This document shows, piece after piece, positions 34,772 to 44,135 of a stretch of DNA of 64,000 nucleotides; position 1 is the stretch's first letter, and every line of letters starts with the position of its first letter. Source of the DNA: Bacteroidota bacterium. GTDB taxonomy: Bacteria > Bacteroidota > Bacteroidia > 2-12-FULL-35-15. Below the pieces are notes generated by a model. It made no database searches. It was not told where the DNA came from and saw only the letters and a list, made by a program, of their open reading frames with translations. The DNA lies in NCBI GenBank assembly GCA_025963725.1, contig JAOQAE010000004.1:679616-743615 (forward strand), in the 5' to 3' direction. A program made the position numbers and the translations under genes.

Positions 34772-36469
34772 ATGAAAATACTACTTCTTTTCTCTATCGG
34801 TATAATTTCCTGCTTCTCCCTGCAGTCGCAGAGCTATAGTGGCCAGTGGGCTGAAAGTGGCGCGGGCACAGGGCATGATGCCGGACACCGGGTGGCTGCG
34901 GATGCTACGGGCAATTCATACGTCTGCGGGCAATTCAAAAGCCGCTCCATATCATTCGGCGCGTATACGCTGGTTAACTCCGATACAAGCGGCAGCACGG
35001 CGGATGTATTTCTTGTTAAATATGATCCTGCCGGAACTGTGCTTTGGGCGAGAAGCGCAGGAGGAAGCGCTTTTGATATCGGCCTGGGGCTTGCTGTTGA
35101 TCCTGCAGGAGACATCCTCCTTGGCGGATATTTCATCAGTAAGAAAATGCTGATCAGCTCCGTGTTCCTTACCAACGCTGATGCCTCCGCAAGCACCTCC
35201 GATATTTTCATAGCGAAATACACAAGCTCTGGCAGCCTGCTCTGGGCTAAGAGCGAAGGGGCGGAAGGGGATGAGCGGCTCTATAATATTTGCAGCGATG
35301 TGAATGGAAATGTGCTGGCCACGGGAACATTCAAAAGCAATTCCGTGATCTTCGGACCTGCTGTGCTTACCAATTCGCAGCCCGGCAATGAGGATATTTT
35401 TATTGCAAAGTACGATCCGTCCGGGATGATCGACTGGGCACAAAAGGCAGGGGGCTGGGATATTGATTATTCAATTGGCATTGCCACCGATACTGACGGC
35501 AATGTGATCATAACGGGAAGCTTTCACGGTACAGACATAACCTTTGGAGGGATCACCCTGGTTACGGGAAGCCCGGGGTTCAGCGATGTATTCATCGCAA
35601 AATATAACGCTTCAGGAAATGTGCTTTGGGCAAAAAGCGCCGGTAGCAGTGGCGGTGACTTTGCAGATGATGTTGCGGTTGACGCTGACGGAAATATATT
35701 TATCACCGGGCAGTTTTACGATCCGGTGATGCACTTTGATGCGGTTTCTGTTACAAACACGATCGCCTGGACCTCCGATGCATACCTTGCCAAATACGAT
35801 GCATCGGGAAATGCCTTGTGGGCGAGAAGCGGCGGCGGCGACTCCTACGATGCAGGCTTCGGGATCTGCTGCGACGGCAATGATGTGATCATCACCGGCA
35901 GCTTTACAATTGATTCTATAAAGTTTGGTACAACTACTTTATTGAATGAAGGCAGCTACGATATTTTTGCCGTGAGGTACGATGGCTCCGGAAACCTCTT
36001 GTGGGCGCGCTCTGCAGGTGGCACCAGCGGCGACTATAGCAATGATGCCTGCATTGATGCGAACGAAAATCTTTTTCTTACAGGCTGCTTTTACAGCCCG
36101 GTGATCGCGCTGGGGACGAGCGTTCTTATGAACGGCGGGAGCAGCCAGGATGTTTTTCTCATGAAATTCGCTGATCTGACGGAAGTCGGAGTCTATGAAA
36201 ATGATCCATTGATCCTAACGGTCTACCCGAACCCGGGTTCCGGGATCTTTCATATAGTGGCAACAGCAGGAGACGGGGCAGAGCTGATCGTTACAAACCT
36301 GCTTGGCGAGGTGATCTGTTCGCGGAAAGCTGATGCCAGTTCGAATGGTTTTAACGAGGAGATCGATCTCTCCGGGCAATCCTGCGGAATGTATCTTGTT
36401 CAGCTCGTATCATCAGGCGATGCCGGTGAAAAAATAAGGCGCAGCCAGAGGATCACTCTTATTGAATGA
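34772..36469 (+). CDS. Secreted SBBP beta-propeller protein with T9SS sorting domain
   Basis: A 565-residue exported protein. The start is the ATG at 34772, giving the signal peptide MKILLLFSIGIISCFSLQSQ; the frame is open further upstream, but inside the GH26 gene. Six to seven repeats of about 65 residues with the pattern DxFIAKYDxSGxxLWAxSAGG and VDxDGNIxxTGxF are SBBP repeats, which form a seven-bladed propeller. The C-terminus is a type A sorting domain (LTVYPNPGSGIFHIVAT ... CGMYLVQLVSS). The propeller matches the N-terminal domain of both giant proteins at 36551-51641, so it is a short cousin without SprB repeats. Surface binding is likely; no catalytic residues are evident. It starts 11 nt after the GH26 stop and so may be co-transcribed with that gene. 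Confidence 0.88.
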   Translation: MKILLLFSIGIISCFSLQSQSYSGQWAESGAGTGHDAGHRVAADATGNSYVCGQFKSRSISFGAYTLVNSDTSGSTADVFLVKYDPAGTVLWARSAGGSAFDIGLGLAVDPAGDILLGGYFISKKMLISSVFLTNADASASTSDIFIAKYTSSGSLLWAKSEGAEGDERLYNICSDVNGNVLATGTFKSNSVIFGPAVLTNSQPGNEDIFIAKYDPSGMIDWAQKAGGWDIDYSIGIATDTDGNVIITGSFHGTDITFGGITLVTGSPGFSDVFIAKYNASGNVLWAKSAGSSGGDFADDVAVDADGNIFITGQFYDPVMHFDAVSVTNTIAWTSDAYLAKYDASGNALWARSGGGDSYDAGFGICCDGNDVIITGSFTIDSIKFGTTTLLNEGSYDIFAVRYDGSGNLLWARSAGGTSGDYSNDACIDANENLFLTGCFYSPVIALGTSVLMNGGSSQDVFLMKFADLTEVGVYENDPLILTVYPNPGSGIFHIVATAGDGAELIVTNLLGEVICSRKADASSNGFNEEIDLSGQSCGMYLVQLVSSGDAGEKIRRSQRITLIE

Positions 36470-36501
36470 TCGCTTTTATCATTATCCTCCGGTATAAATA
36501 A

Positions 36502-36531
36502 AAAGGCCTCCCGCAGATGCAGGAGGCCTTT
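36502..36531. terminator. Bidirectional terminator between convergent surface-protein genes
   Basis: A perfect 10-bp stem (36502-36511 with 36522-36531, AAAGGCCTCC) and a 10-nt loop. T-rich DNA lies to the right and A-rich DNA to the left, so it can terminate both the gene ending at 36469 and the one ending at 36551. Confidence 0.8.
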
Positions 36532-36550
36532 CGCTTATTTTATTTTTTTA

Positions 36551-39500
36551 TTAGTGTGTTACAACGATCTTCTGCTGTACCACCTGCTTGTTGTTGTAGC
36601 CGGTGATGAAATAAACGCCGTTGCTTAATCCATCGATGCTCATGCTGTAATTGTTCTCAGCATTCAGCTCCACCATGTACACATTTTGTCCGAGCTCATT
36701 CACGATCCTGTAGCTTCCTTTAACAGTTGCTTTGATCGTAAACACGCCGTTGTTCGGGTTCGGGTAGATGCTCAGCTGCTGAACATTCGAGAGCTTCTCA
36801 ACTCCTGTTCCTGTGATGGCCACACAAGCCGAAGTGTCGGAGCATGCGCCTTCGCTGATCACAACTGCATAGCTGCCATCCGCCATTGCTGTATAGCTCT
36901 GGCCGGTTTCACCTGTGATCGCTGTGTTTGTAGCGCAGTCGATCCACTGGTAAGATGTTGCTGTTGCATTGTTCGCTGTGATGGTTCCGCTGCTCAATGT
37001 TGTAGTCACATCGATCGCAGCCGGCTCAGCAATAGTTACGGAGCCTGTTGCTTCGCAGCCTGCACCGTCGGTCACCGAGTAGGTGTAAGTGCCTGCGGTG
37101 ATCCCGCTGATGTCTTCCGTAACGGCGCTGTTGCTCCATACATAAGTGTAGGTCCCCATGCCGCCTGTAACAGTATTGTCGATCGATCCGTCGCTTGCGC
37201 CGTTGCAGGATGCATCAACCGAAACGGTTGTCACTACCGGCGCACCTATGTCGGAAACGCTTGCAATGTCCGTTGCAGTACAGCCGTTCGCATCTGTGAT
37301 GGTAACAGTGTATGATCCGGCAGTAAGCCCTGTTTCGGTAGCCGCAGTTCCGCCGCCCGACCAGAGGTATGTTAATGTGCCTGTTCCGCCGCTTGCCATC
37401 ACCGTTGCCGATCCTGTTGCAGAGCCGCAGTTCGAGCTTGTTGTGGCTGTTGTTGAAGCAATTGCGGAAGGTTCCGATACAGTGATCGTTGTTGTTGTGG
37501 TACATCCGTTTGCATCAGTAACTGTGTAAGTGTATGTTCCTGCGCTTACGGTGAATGTTCCTGTGCCTGTATAAGGGCCTGTTCCGTCCATCGCGCTCAC
37601 CGTTACATCAGCTGTTCCGCCGTTGCAAAGAATGGTGGTAGCAGATGACATTGCCATTAGTGCTGTTGGTTCCGATACCGTGATGGTTGTTGTCGCGGTG
37701 CATCCGTTTGCATCAGTTACAGTGTAAGTGTATGTTCCTGCGCTCACGGTGAATGTTCCTGTGCCTGTATAAGGCCCTGTTCCATCCATTGCGCTTACTG
37801 TAACATCCGCAGTTCCGCCATTGCATAAAATAGTGGTTGCAGATGACATCGACATCAATGCTGTTGGCTCAGTTACCGTAATGGTAGTTGTTGCGGTACA
37901 TCCGTTTGCATCGGTAACAGTGTAAGTGTATGTTCCTGCGCTTACGGTGAATGTTCCTGTGCCTGTATAAGGCCCTGTTCCATCCATCGCGCTCACTGTA
38001 ACATCAGCAGTTCCGCCGTTGCAAAGAATAGTGGTTGCCGATGACATTGCCATAAGCGCTGTTGGCTCAGTTACCGTGATGGTTGTTGTTGCAGTACATC
38101 CGTTTGCATCGGTCACTGTATAAGTGTATGTTCCTGCGCTTACGGTGAAGTTGCCTTCGCCTGTGTACGGGCCTGTTCCGCCTGCCGCTGTCACTGTTAC
38201 AACAGCTGTTCCACCGTTACAGAGGATAGATGTTGCCGTTGAACCTGCGGTTAATGCAGGAGGCTCGGTGATCGTTACTGTTTGTGTGAACATACATCCG
38301 TTTGCGTCGGTGATGATTACGGTATAAGTTCCTGCACATAATCCTGTTGCAGTTGCAGCAGTTCCGCCTGCAGGCGCCCACATGTATGTATAACCCGGTG
38401 TTCCGCCTGCTGGTGTTACTGTTGCGCTTCCATTGCATGCACCGTTGCAGGTCGCATTTGTTTGAGCAACAGTTGCTGTGATCGCAGGAGGCTGCGTGAC
38501 GTTGAATATTGCGGTAGCAGAGCATCCGTTCGCATCCGTTACAGTTACCGTCCATGTGCCAGCTGTTAAGCCGTTCGCAGCAGCGGTTCCGTCACCGGCT
38601 GGATTGCCTGGTGTCCAGTTATAGCTGTAAGGGCCTGTTCCACCCGTTGCCGGATTTACAGCAGCTGCCCCATCAGATCCGCCGAAGCAGGATACGTTGG
38701 TTTGAGAAGCAGCCGTTAAAGAAGGGCTGCTGGCAGCAGTTACATTCACTGTTTTAGTGATCGAGCATCCGTTCGCATCTGTAATTGTTGCTGTATAGGA
38801 TCCGATGCCAAGGCCGGTTGCTGTTGAAGCTGTTCCACCGGCCGGTGCCCATAAATAGGTGTAAGCTGGAGTTCCGCCGCTTACAACCACCGTAGCAGTT
38901 CCGGTATTGGAAGAGCAGGCTGTAGTGGTAGAAGAGATGGTCGCTGTTAATGCCGGAGGCTGCGTTACAGTAGCATTTACTGTTCCTGTACATCCGTTTG
39001 CATCCGTGATAATAACAGCGTATGTTCCTGCAGCAAGTCCTGTGCGGTCTTCTGTAGTCACTCCGCTGCCCCAGTTAAAGGTATAGCCCGGTGTTCCGCC
39101 TGATGGTGTTAAGTTGATCGTTCCGTTAGATCCGCCGAAGCAGGAAACGCTGGTTACAACCGTTGTTCCTGAAACTGGACTTGGTGGCTGTGTCACAGTA
39201 GCATTTACTGTTCCTGTACATCCGTTCGCATCGGTGATGATCACGGTGTATGTTCCTGCAGTAAGTCCTGTACGGTCTTCCGTTGTGATTCCCGAGCCCC
39301 AGTTAAAGGTATATCCAGGTGTTCCGCCTGATGGTGTTAAGTTAATGGTTCCGTTTGATCCGCCGAAGCAGGAAACGTTTGTTACAACCGTTGTTCCTGA
39401 AACAGGTGAAGTTGGCTGGGTCACTGTAGTATTTACTGTTCCTGTACAACCGTTAGCATCTGTGATCTGGACCGTGTATGTTCCTGCAACAAGGCCTGTG

Positions 39501-42500
39501 CGGTCTTCTGTTGTAGGCCCTGAAGGCAGCCAGTTAAAAGTGTAACCGGAACCTGTTCCGCCGTTTGGCGTTAAGTTGATCGCGCCGTTAGATCCGCCGA
39601 AGCAGGAAACGTTTGTTACAACCGTTGTTCCTGAAACAGGGGATGTTGGCTGGGTCACTGTAGTATTTACTGTTCCTGTACATCCGTTGGCATCGGTGAT
39701 CTGGACAGTGTATGTTCCTGCAACAAGTCCTGTACGATCTTCCGTTGTTGGTCCTGAAGGCAGCCAGTTAAAAGTGTAGCCGGAACCTGTTCCGCCTGAT
39801 GGTGTTAAGTTGATGGCGCCGTTTGATCCGCCGAAGCAGGAAACATTTGTTACAACCGTTGTTCCTGAAACAGGGGATGTTGGTTGTGTAACAGTTGTAT
39901 TCACAGTGCCTGTACATCCGTTCACATCGGTGATCTGAACAGTATAAGTTCCTGCAACAAGTCCTGTGCGGTCTTCGGTTGTAGGGCCAGAAGGCAGCCA
40001 GTTAAACGTATAAGGGCTTGTTCCGCCGTTTGGTGTTAAGTTGATCGCACCGTTCGATCCGCCGAAGCAGGAAACGTTGGTGGTCACTGTTGTTCCTGAA
40101 ACAGGGCTTGCCGGTTGTGTTACAGTAGTATTCACAGTGCCTGTACATCCGTTCACATCGGTGATCTGAACGGTATAAGTTCCTGCAACAAGTCCTGTAC
40201 GGTCTTCTGTTGTTGGTCCCGAAGGTAGCCAGTTAAAGGTATATCCGCCACTTCCGCCTGATGGTGTTAAGTTGATCGCACCGTTTGATCCGCCGAAGCA
40301 GGAAACATTTGTTACAACTGTTGTTCCTGAAACAGGGCTGGTTGGCTGTGTCACAGTAGTATTCACTGTTCCGGTACAACCGTTAGCATCTGTAACAACT
40401 ACAGTGTATGTTCCGGCAACAAGTCCTGTGCGGTCTTCCGTTGTAGGCCCTGAAGGCAGCCAGTTAAAAGTGTAGCCGGAACCTGTTCCGCCTGATGGTG
40501 TTAAGTTGATCGCACCGTTTGATCCGCCGAAGCAGGAAACGTTTGTAACAACTGTTGTTCCTGAAACAGGGGATGTTGGTTGTGTAACAGTTGTATTCAC
40601 AGTTCCCGTACATCCGTTCACATCGGTGATCTGAACCGTGTAAGTCCCGGCAGTAAGTCCTGTACGGTCTTCCGTTGTAGGGCCTGATGGCAGCCAGTTA
40701 AAAGTATAAGGGCCTGTTCCGCCCGAAGGCGTTAAGTTGATCGCGCCGTTTGATCCGCCGAAGCAGGAAACATTTGTCACAACTGTTGTTCCGGACACAG
40801 GAGTTGGCGGTTGTGTAACCGTCATCGTCACCGTTCCTGTACAACCGTTTGCATCAGTGATCTGAACACTGAAGGTTCCGGCAGTAAGCCCTGTGCGGTC
40901 TTCCGTGGTAGGTCCCGAAGGCAGCCAGTTAAAGGTATATCCCGGTGTTCCGCCGCTTGGCGTTAAGTTAACAGCACCGTTTGATCCGCCGAAGCAGGAA
41001 ACGTTAGTAACAACGGTTGTTCCGGACACGGGAGTTGGCGGTTGTGTAACAGTCATTGTCACAGTTCCTGTACAACCGTTCACATCAGTGATCTGAACAC
41101 TGAAGGTTCCGGCAGTAAGCCCTGTGCGGTCTTCCGTGGTAGGCCCCGAAGGCAGCCAGTTAAATGTATATCCGCCACTTCCGCCATTTGGCGTTAAGTT
41201 GACAGCGCCGTTTGATCCGCCGAAGCAGGAAACGTTTGTAACAACTGTTGTTCCTGAAACAGGCGATGTTGGTTGTGTTACAGTAGTATTCACTGTGCTT
41301 GTACATCCGTTCACATCGGTGATCTGTACGGTGTATGTTCCTGCAACAAGTCCTGTACGGTCTTCTGTGGTAGGCCCTGAAGGCAGCCAGTTAAACGTAT
41401 AAGGACTTGATCCGCCGTTTGGTGTTAAGTTGATCGAGCCGTTTGATCCGCCGAAGCAGGAAACGTTTGTTACAACCGTTGTTCCTGAAACAGGTGTCGG
41501 CGGTTGCGTAACAGTTGCGTTCACAGTTCCTGTACATCCGTTCATATCGGTGATCTGTACGGTGTAAGTTCCGGCGACAAGTCCTGTGCGGTCTTCTGTT
41601 GTGGGGCCTGAAGGCAGCCAGTTAAAGGTATATCCGCCGCTTCCGCCGTTTGGTGTTAAGTTGATCGTTCCGTTAGATCCGCCGAAGCAGGAAACATTGG
41701 TGACAACTGTTGTTCCTGAAACGGGCGCAGAGGGCTGTGTAATATTATAGGTTCTTGTGATCTGGCAGCTATTTGCATCGGTAACCGTTACCGTATACAC
41801 CTGCGCTGTTAATCCTGTTACAGTAGCAGTGCCGTCGCCGGTAGGATTTCCGGGTGTCCAGTTATAGGAATAGGAAGGTACTCCACCCGAAACACTTACC
41901 GTTGCAGCCCCGTTAGAGCCTCCGAAGCAGGCTACATTGGTGAGTGCTCCTGTAGTTGCAAGTGTCGGCGGTTGTGTAATATTAAACGTTCTTGTTGCAG
42001 TACATGAATTGGCATCGGTAACAGTTACGGTATATACCTGTGCCGATAAGCCGGTCACGCTGCCTGTTCCATCGCCGGAAGGATTTCCCGGTGTCCAGTT
42101 GTAGCTCAGCGTGCCGGTACCTCCTGTTGCACTCACCTGCGCGGCTCCGTTGCTGCCTCCGAAACAGGAAACGTTTGTTTGTGATACGGTATTAATAATA
42201 ATTGCCGGCGGCTGTGTGATGGTGAATGTTTTGGTGATGCTGGTGCTTACAGCATCTGTAATAGTTACTGTATAGTTGGTTGCGCAAAGTGAAGAGGCGG
42301 TAGCGCCGCTTCCTCCCGCAGGGGACCAGCTGTATGTATAGGGAGCTGTTCCGCCGGAAGCAACCACTGTTCCCGATCCGGTACATACCCCGTTACAGGT
42401 AAGGTTCACCTGTGACTGTGTTGCTGTAAGCGGTGGTGCCACCATTTTCACAACAAAGGGATCGGTACTGTTTGCATTGGTTGTAAGTGCCGGGAGCGGA

Positions 42501-43918
42501 GAGAAAGTAAGGTTGGTGGTAGCCAGTCCGGCGCCCCAGATGTCGCCGGAAGAATTAGCCGTGACCGCATTGATCGGGTTATCGGTAGCAGTGGCAGGAT
42601 CTGCCGCTCCTATCCTTGCCCATACGGCAAGGCCATTGGCCGCATTTACATTCAGCAGCAGCGGGTCTCCACCGTTCGGCCTTACGTTTGTGACCTGTAC
42701 GCTGGAAGCTGAAGGGAAAGTGCAGGTACCTGCAGCAACAACACCTCCGATGATAATGCCTCCCGAGCTGTTGGAGCAAATGCCCTTTGCCCGGTCGGAC
42801 CCTATTCCGGATCCACCGGCGGATTTTGCCCAGGTAAAAGTATTGGTAGAAGGGTTGTAACGTGAATAGAACATATCATCCACGCCACCTGCGCCTGTTG
42901 AATTGTTCAGCGTGGTGCTCCCTATTGTTAAAGAAGGACTGTTGAAATAACCGCAGAAGAACACATCGCCCGTGGCAGCATCGTAGCATGCCGCAAGCCC
43001 GTCCTCATTGCTGCTTCCGCCGCCGCCAGCTGTGGCCCCGCTTATAAATGTGCCTGTAGCGGCATCCACTTCCAGCAGTACGATATCATTTCCGGCACCA
43101 ACTGAAGCAGGAAAGCTTACGCCTCCGTAATTAAGGGTACCCCCGCCGGTAGCGCCGCCTGTTAAAACAACTTCGTTGAGTGCGGGCACGTAGCAGATCC
43201 CGCTTCCTACTCCATTGTCAGCACCGGCACCCCCGCCACTGTTCGCCCACAGGAAAGTTCCCGCGGGATTGATCTTGGTAACAAAAAGGTCGCTGCTGGT
43301 CCCCCCGGTAGGAGTTACAGAGGATCCTCCGAACGTTGCCGGTACTGAAAAAAAGCTTCCGGTAACATATACATTCCCGGAAAGGTCCATGCAGATGGCC
43401 TGCGGTGAATCGGTGCTGCTTCCTCCCATGGTTGCTACCCAGGTGGTTGCACCTGAAGCAGCATCGAGCTTAAGCACATAGCCGTCCTGCCCTCCGGCAG
43501 AAGCATAAGCTGTAGGGGAGGAACCCACGGTCATTGAAGTGACAAATGTTCCCGTTACATATACGGATGCTCCGTCTGTAACAATGCCCAGTCCATGATC
43601 ATTCCCTGCGCCGCCCAGGCGGATCGCCCACTGGAGCGCGCCTGAAGAGTTGTATTTAACGACGAGCCCGTCGAAAACCCCTGCAGATGTAAGGGTGGTT
43701 CCGCCGAAAGTAGCAGTTCCGCTGTTGATGGTACCTGTAATATATACGTTGCCGGCAGCATCCATGCAGGTTGCATTACACCGGTCGCCGGTGGCGCCGC
43801 CGCCGCTGGCAACAGCGGTCCATGTTTGGGAATTGGCCGATACCGAAGCAAGAAGCATTAGGGCAAGGGCAAAAGAAGTACAATTCCGTTTGAAGGAATG
43901 AAGTAAAGAAAAAATCAT
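36551..43918 (-). CDS. Giant SprB-repeat surface protein with SBBP propeller and T9SS sorting domain (copy A)
   Basis: A 2455-residue protein. A signal peptide of about 31 residues precedes an SBBP propeller (about 32-490, for example CMDAAGNVYITGT). About 24 SprB-type repeats follow (about 495-2300), each with a Cys-containing opening such as NVSCFGGSNGAINLTPSGG and a closing ITDxNGCTGTV. Repeats 4-15 are nearly identical (76-78 residues each), and repeats 19-22 form a second family of 66-residue units (TILCNGGTADVTVSAMDG). An Ig-like unit (YQWIDCATNTAITGETG) and a type A sorting domain (LSIYPNPNNGVFTIKAT, NGVYFITGYN, KIVVTH) end it. SprB is the gliding adhesin of Flavobacterium; this protein is a SprB-repeat relative, not an orthologue, so a role in gliding is possible but unproven. 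Confidence 0.93.
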   Translation of the reverse strand: MIFSLLHSFKRNCTSFALALMLLASVSANSQTWTAVASGGGATGDRCNATCMDAAGNVYITGTINSGTATFGGTTLTSAGVFDGLVVKYNSSGALQWAIRLGGAGNDHGLGIVTDGASVYVTGTFVTSMTVGSSPTAYASAGGQDGYVLKLDAASGATTWVATMGGSSTDSPQAICMDLSGNVYVTGSFFSVPATFGGSSVTPTGGTSSDLFVTKINPAGTFLWANSGGGAGADNGVGSGICYVPALNEVVLTGGATGGGTLNYGGVSFPASVGAGNDIVLLEVDAATGTFISGATAGGGGSSNEDGLAACYDAATGDVFFCGYFNSPSLTIGSTTLNNSTGAGGVDDMFYSRYNPSTNTFTWAKSAGGSGIGSDRAKGICSNSSGGIIIGGVVAAGTCTFPSASSVQVTNVRPNGGDPLLLNVNAANGLAVWARIGAADPATATDNPINAVTANSSGDIWGAGLATTNLTFSPLPALTTNANSTDPFVVKMVAPPLTATQSQVNLTCNGVCTGSGTVVASGGTAPYTYSWSPAGGSGATASSLCATNYTVTITDAVSTSITKTFTITQPPAIIINTVSQTNVSCFGGSNGAAQVSATGGTGTLSYNWTPGNPSGDGTGSVTGLSAQVYTVTVTDANSCTATRTFNITQPPTLATTGALTNVACFGGSNGAATVSVSGGVPSYSYNWTPGNPTGDGTATVTGLTAQVYTVTVTDANSCQITRTYNITQPSAPVSGTTVVTNVSCFGGSNGTINLTPNGGSGGYTFNWLPSGPTTEDRTGLVAGTYTVQITDMNGCTGTVNATVTQPPTPVSGTTVVTNVSCFGGSNGSINLTPNGGSSPYTFNWLPSGPTTEDRTGLVAGTYTVQITDVNGCTSTVNTTVTQPTSPVSGTTVVTNVSCFGGSNGAVNLTPNGGSGGYTFNWLPSGPTTEDRTGLTAGTFSVQITDVNGCTGTVTMTVTQPPTPVSGTTVVTNVSCFGGSNGAVNLTPSGGTPGYTFNWLPSGPTTEDRTGLTAGTFSVQITDANGCTGTVTMTVTQPPTPVSGTTVVTNVSCFGGSNGAINLTPSGGTGPYTFNWLPSGPTTEDRTGLTAGTYTVQITDVNGCTGTVNTTVTQPTSPVSGTTVVTNVSCFGGSNGAINLTPSGGTGSGYTFNWLPSGPTTEDRTGLVAGTYTVVVTDANGCTGTVNTTVTQPTSPVSGTTVVTNVSCFGGSNGAINLTPSGGSGGYTFNWLPSGPTTEDRTGLVAGTYTVQITDVNGCTGTVNTTVTQPASPVSGTTVTTNVSCFGGSNGAINLTPNGGTSPYTFNWLPSGPTTEDRTGLVAGTYTVQITDVNGCTGTVNTTVTQPTSPVSGTTVVTNVSCFGGSNGAINLTPSGGTGSGYTFNWLPSGPTTEDRTGLVAGTYTVQITDANGCTGTVNTTVTQPTSPVSGTTVVTNVSCFGGSNGAINLTPNGGTGSGYTFNWLPSGPTTEDRTGLVAGTYTVQITDANGCTGTVNTTVTQPTSPVSGTTVVTNVSCFGGSNGTINLTPSGGTPGYTFNWGSGITTEDRTGLTAGTYTVIITDANGCTGTVNATVTQPPSPVSGTTVVTSVSCFGGSNGTINLTPSGGTPGYTFNWGSGVTTEDRTGLAAGTYAVIITDANGCTGTVNATVTQPPALTATISSTTTACSSNTGTATVVVSGGTPAYTYLWAPAGGTASTATGLGIGSYTATITDANGCSITKTVNVTAASSPSLTAASQTNVSCFGGSDGAAAVNPATGGTGPYSYNWTPGNPAGDGTAAANGLTAGTWTVTVTDANGCSATAIFNVTQPPAITATVAQTNATCNGACNGSATVTPAGGTPGYTYMWAPAGGTAATATGLCAGTYTVIITDANGCMFTQTVTITEPPALTAGSTATSILCNGGTAVVTVTAAGGTGPYTGEGNFTVSAGTYTYTVTDANGCTATTTITVTEPTALMAMSSATTILCNGGTADVTVSAMDGTGPYTGTGTFTVSAGTYTYTVTDANGCTATTTITVTEPTALMSMSSATTILCNGGTADVTVSAMDGTGPYTGTGTFTVSAGTYTYTVTDANGCTATTTITVSEPTALMAMSSATTILCNGGTADVTVSAMDGTGPYTGTGTFTVSAGTYTYTVTDANGCTTTTTITVSEPSAIASTTATTSSNCGSATGSATVMASGGTGTLTYLWSGGGTAATETGLTAGSYTVTITDANGCTATDIASVSDIGAPVVTTVSVDASCNGASDGSIDNTVTGGMGTYTYVWSNSAVTEDISGITAGTYTYSVTDGAGCEATGSVTIAEPAAIDVTTTLSSGTITANNATATSYQWIDCATNTAITGETGQSYTAMADGSYAVVISEGACSDTSACVAITGTGVEKLSNVQQLSIYPNPNNGVFTIKATVKGSYRIVNELGQNVYMVELNAENNYSMSIDGLSNGVYFITGYNNKQVVQQKIVVTH
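37480..38240 (-). repeat. Tandem repeat block, 198-bp units (SprB subfamily 2) in copy A
   Basis: Four consecutive units with a period of exactly 198 bp, measured between recurrences of the ATCCGTTTGCATC motif at 37506, 37704, 37902 and 38100. They encode 66-residue TILCNGGTADVTV-type repeats. The units are nearly identical at DNA level, showing recent expansion or gene conversion. Confidence 0.85.
38950..41735 (-). repeat. Tandem repeat block, 228-234-bp units (SprB subfamily 1) in copy A
   Basis: Twelve consecutive units. Successive copies of CCGCCGAAGCAGG occur at 39132, 39360, 39594, 39828 and 40059, giving spacings of 228, 234, 234 and 231 bp. All are multiples of three, and length changes fall at the GGTGSGYTF/GGTPGYTF loop. 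The units encode VSGTTVVTNVSCFGGSNG repeats. The complementary strand shows long false open frames for the same reason. Confidence 0.9.
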
Positions 43919-43979
43919 GTGTATGGTTTTTTTAAGTATTTACGAAATAATATAACGCAGGAGTAGTGCGCGACGAAAG

Positions 43980-44009
43980 CAAATATAAAACAAATTAGAA
44001 AAGAGGCAA
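43980..44009 (-). promoter_or_regulatory. Bacteroidota-type promoter for giant protein copy A
   Basis: On the minus strand, TTG (44007-44009) and TATATTTG (43980-43987) are separated by 19 nt, 61 nt upstream of the start codon at 43918. The same arrangement, including the flanking G before TTG and the C on either side, is found before copy B. Confidence 0.6.
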
Positions 44010-44090
44010 CTTTATTTTGCTGGAAAATCTTTCAAAAAGAACAAACCGGATGGCTGGGATTTAAATTAAAAAACTTATTAAACATAAAAA

Positions 44091-44114
44091 AAGAGCTCCC
44101 GCGAGGAAGCTCTT
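44091..44114 (-). terminator. Rho-independent terminator after giant protein copy B
   Basis: A stem AAGAGCT (44091-44097) pairs with AGCTCTT (44108-44114). The inner bases CC and GG can extend it. An A run at 44085-44092 reads as a T run on the minus strand, just past the stop at 44136. Confidence 0.7.
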
Positions 44115-44135
44115 CGTTTATGACAATGTATCTTA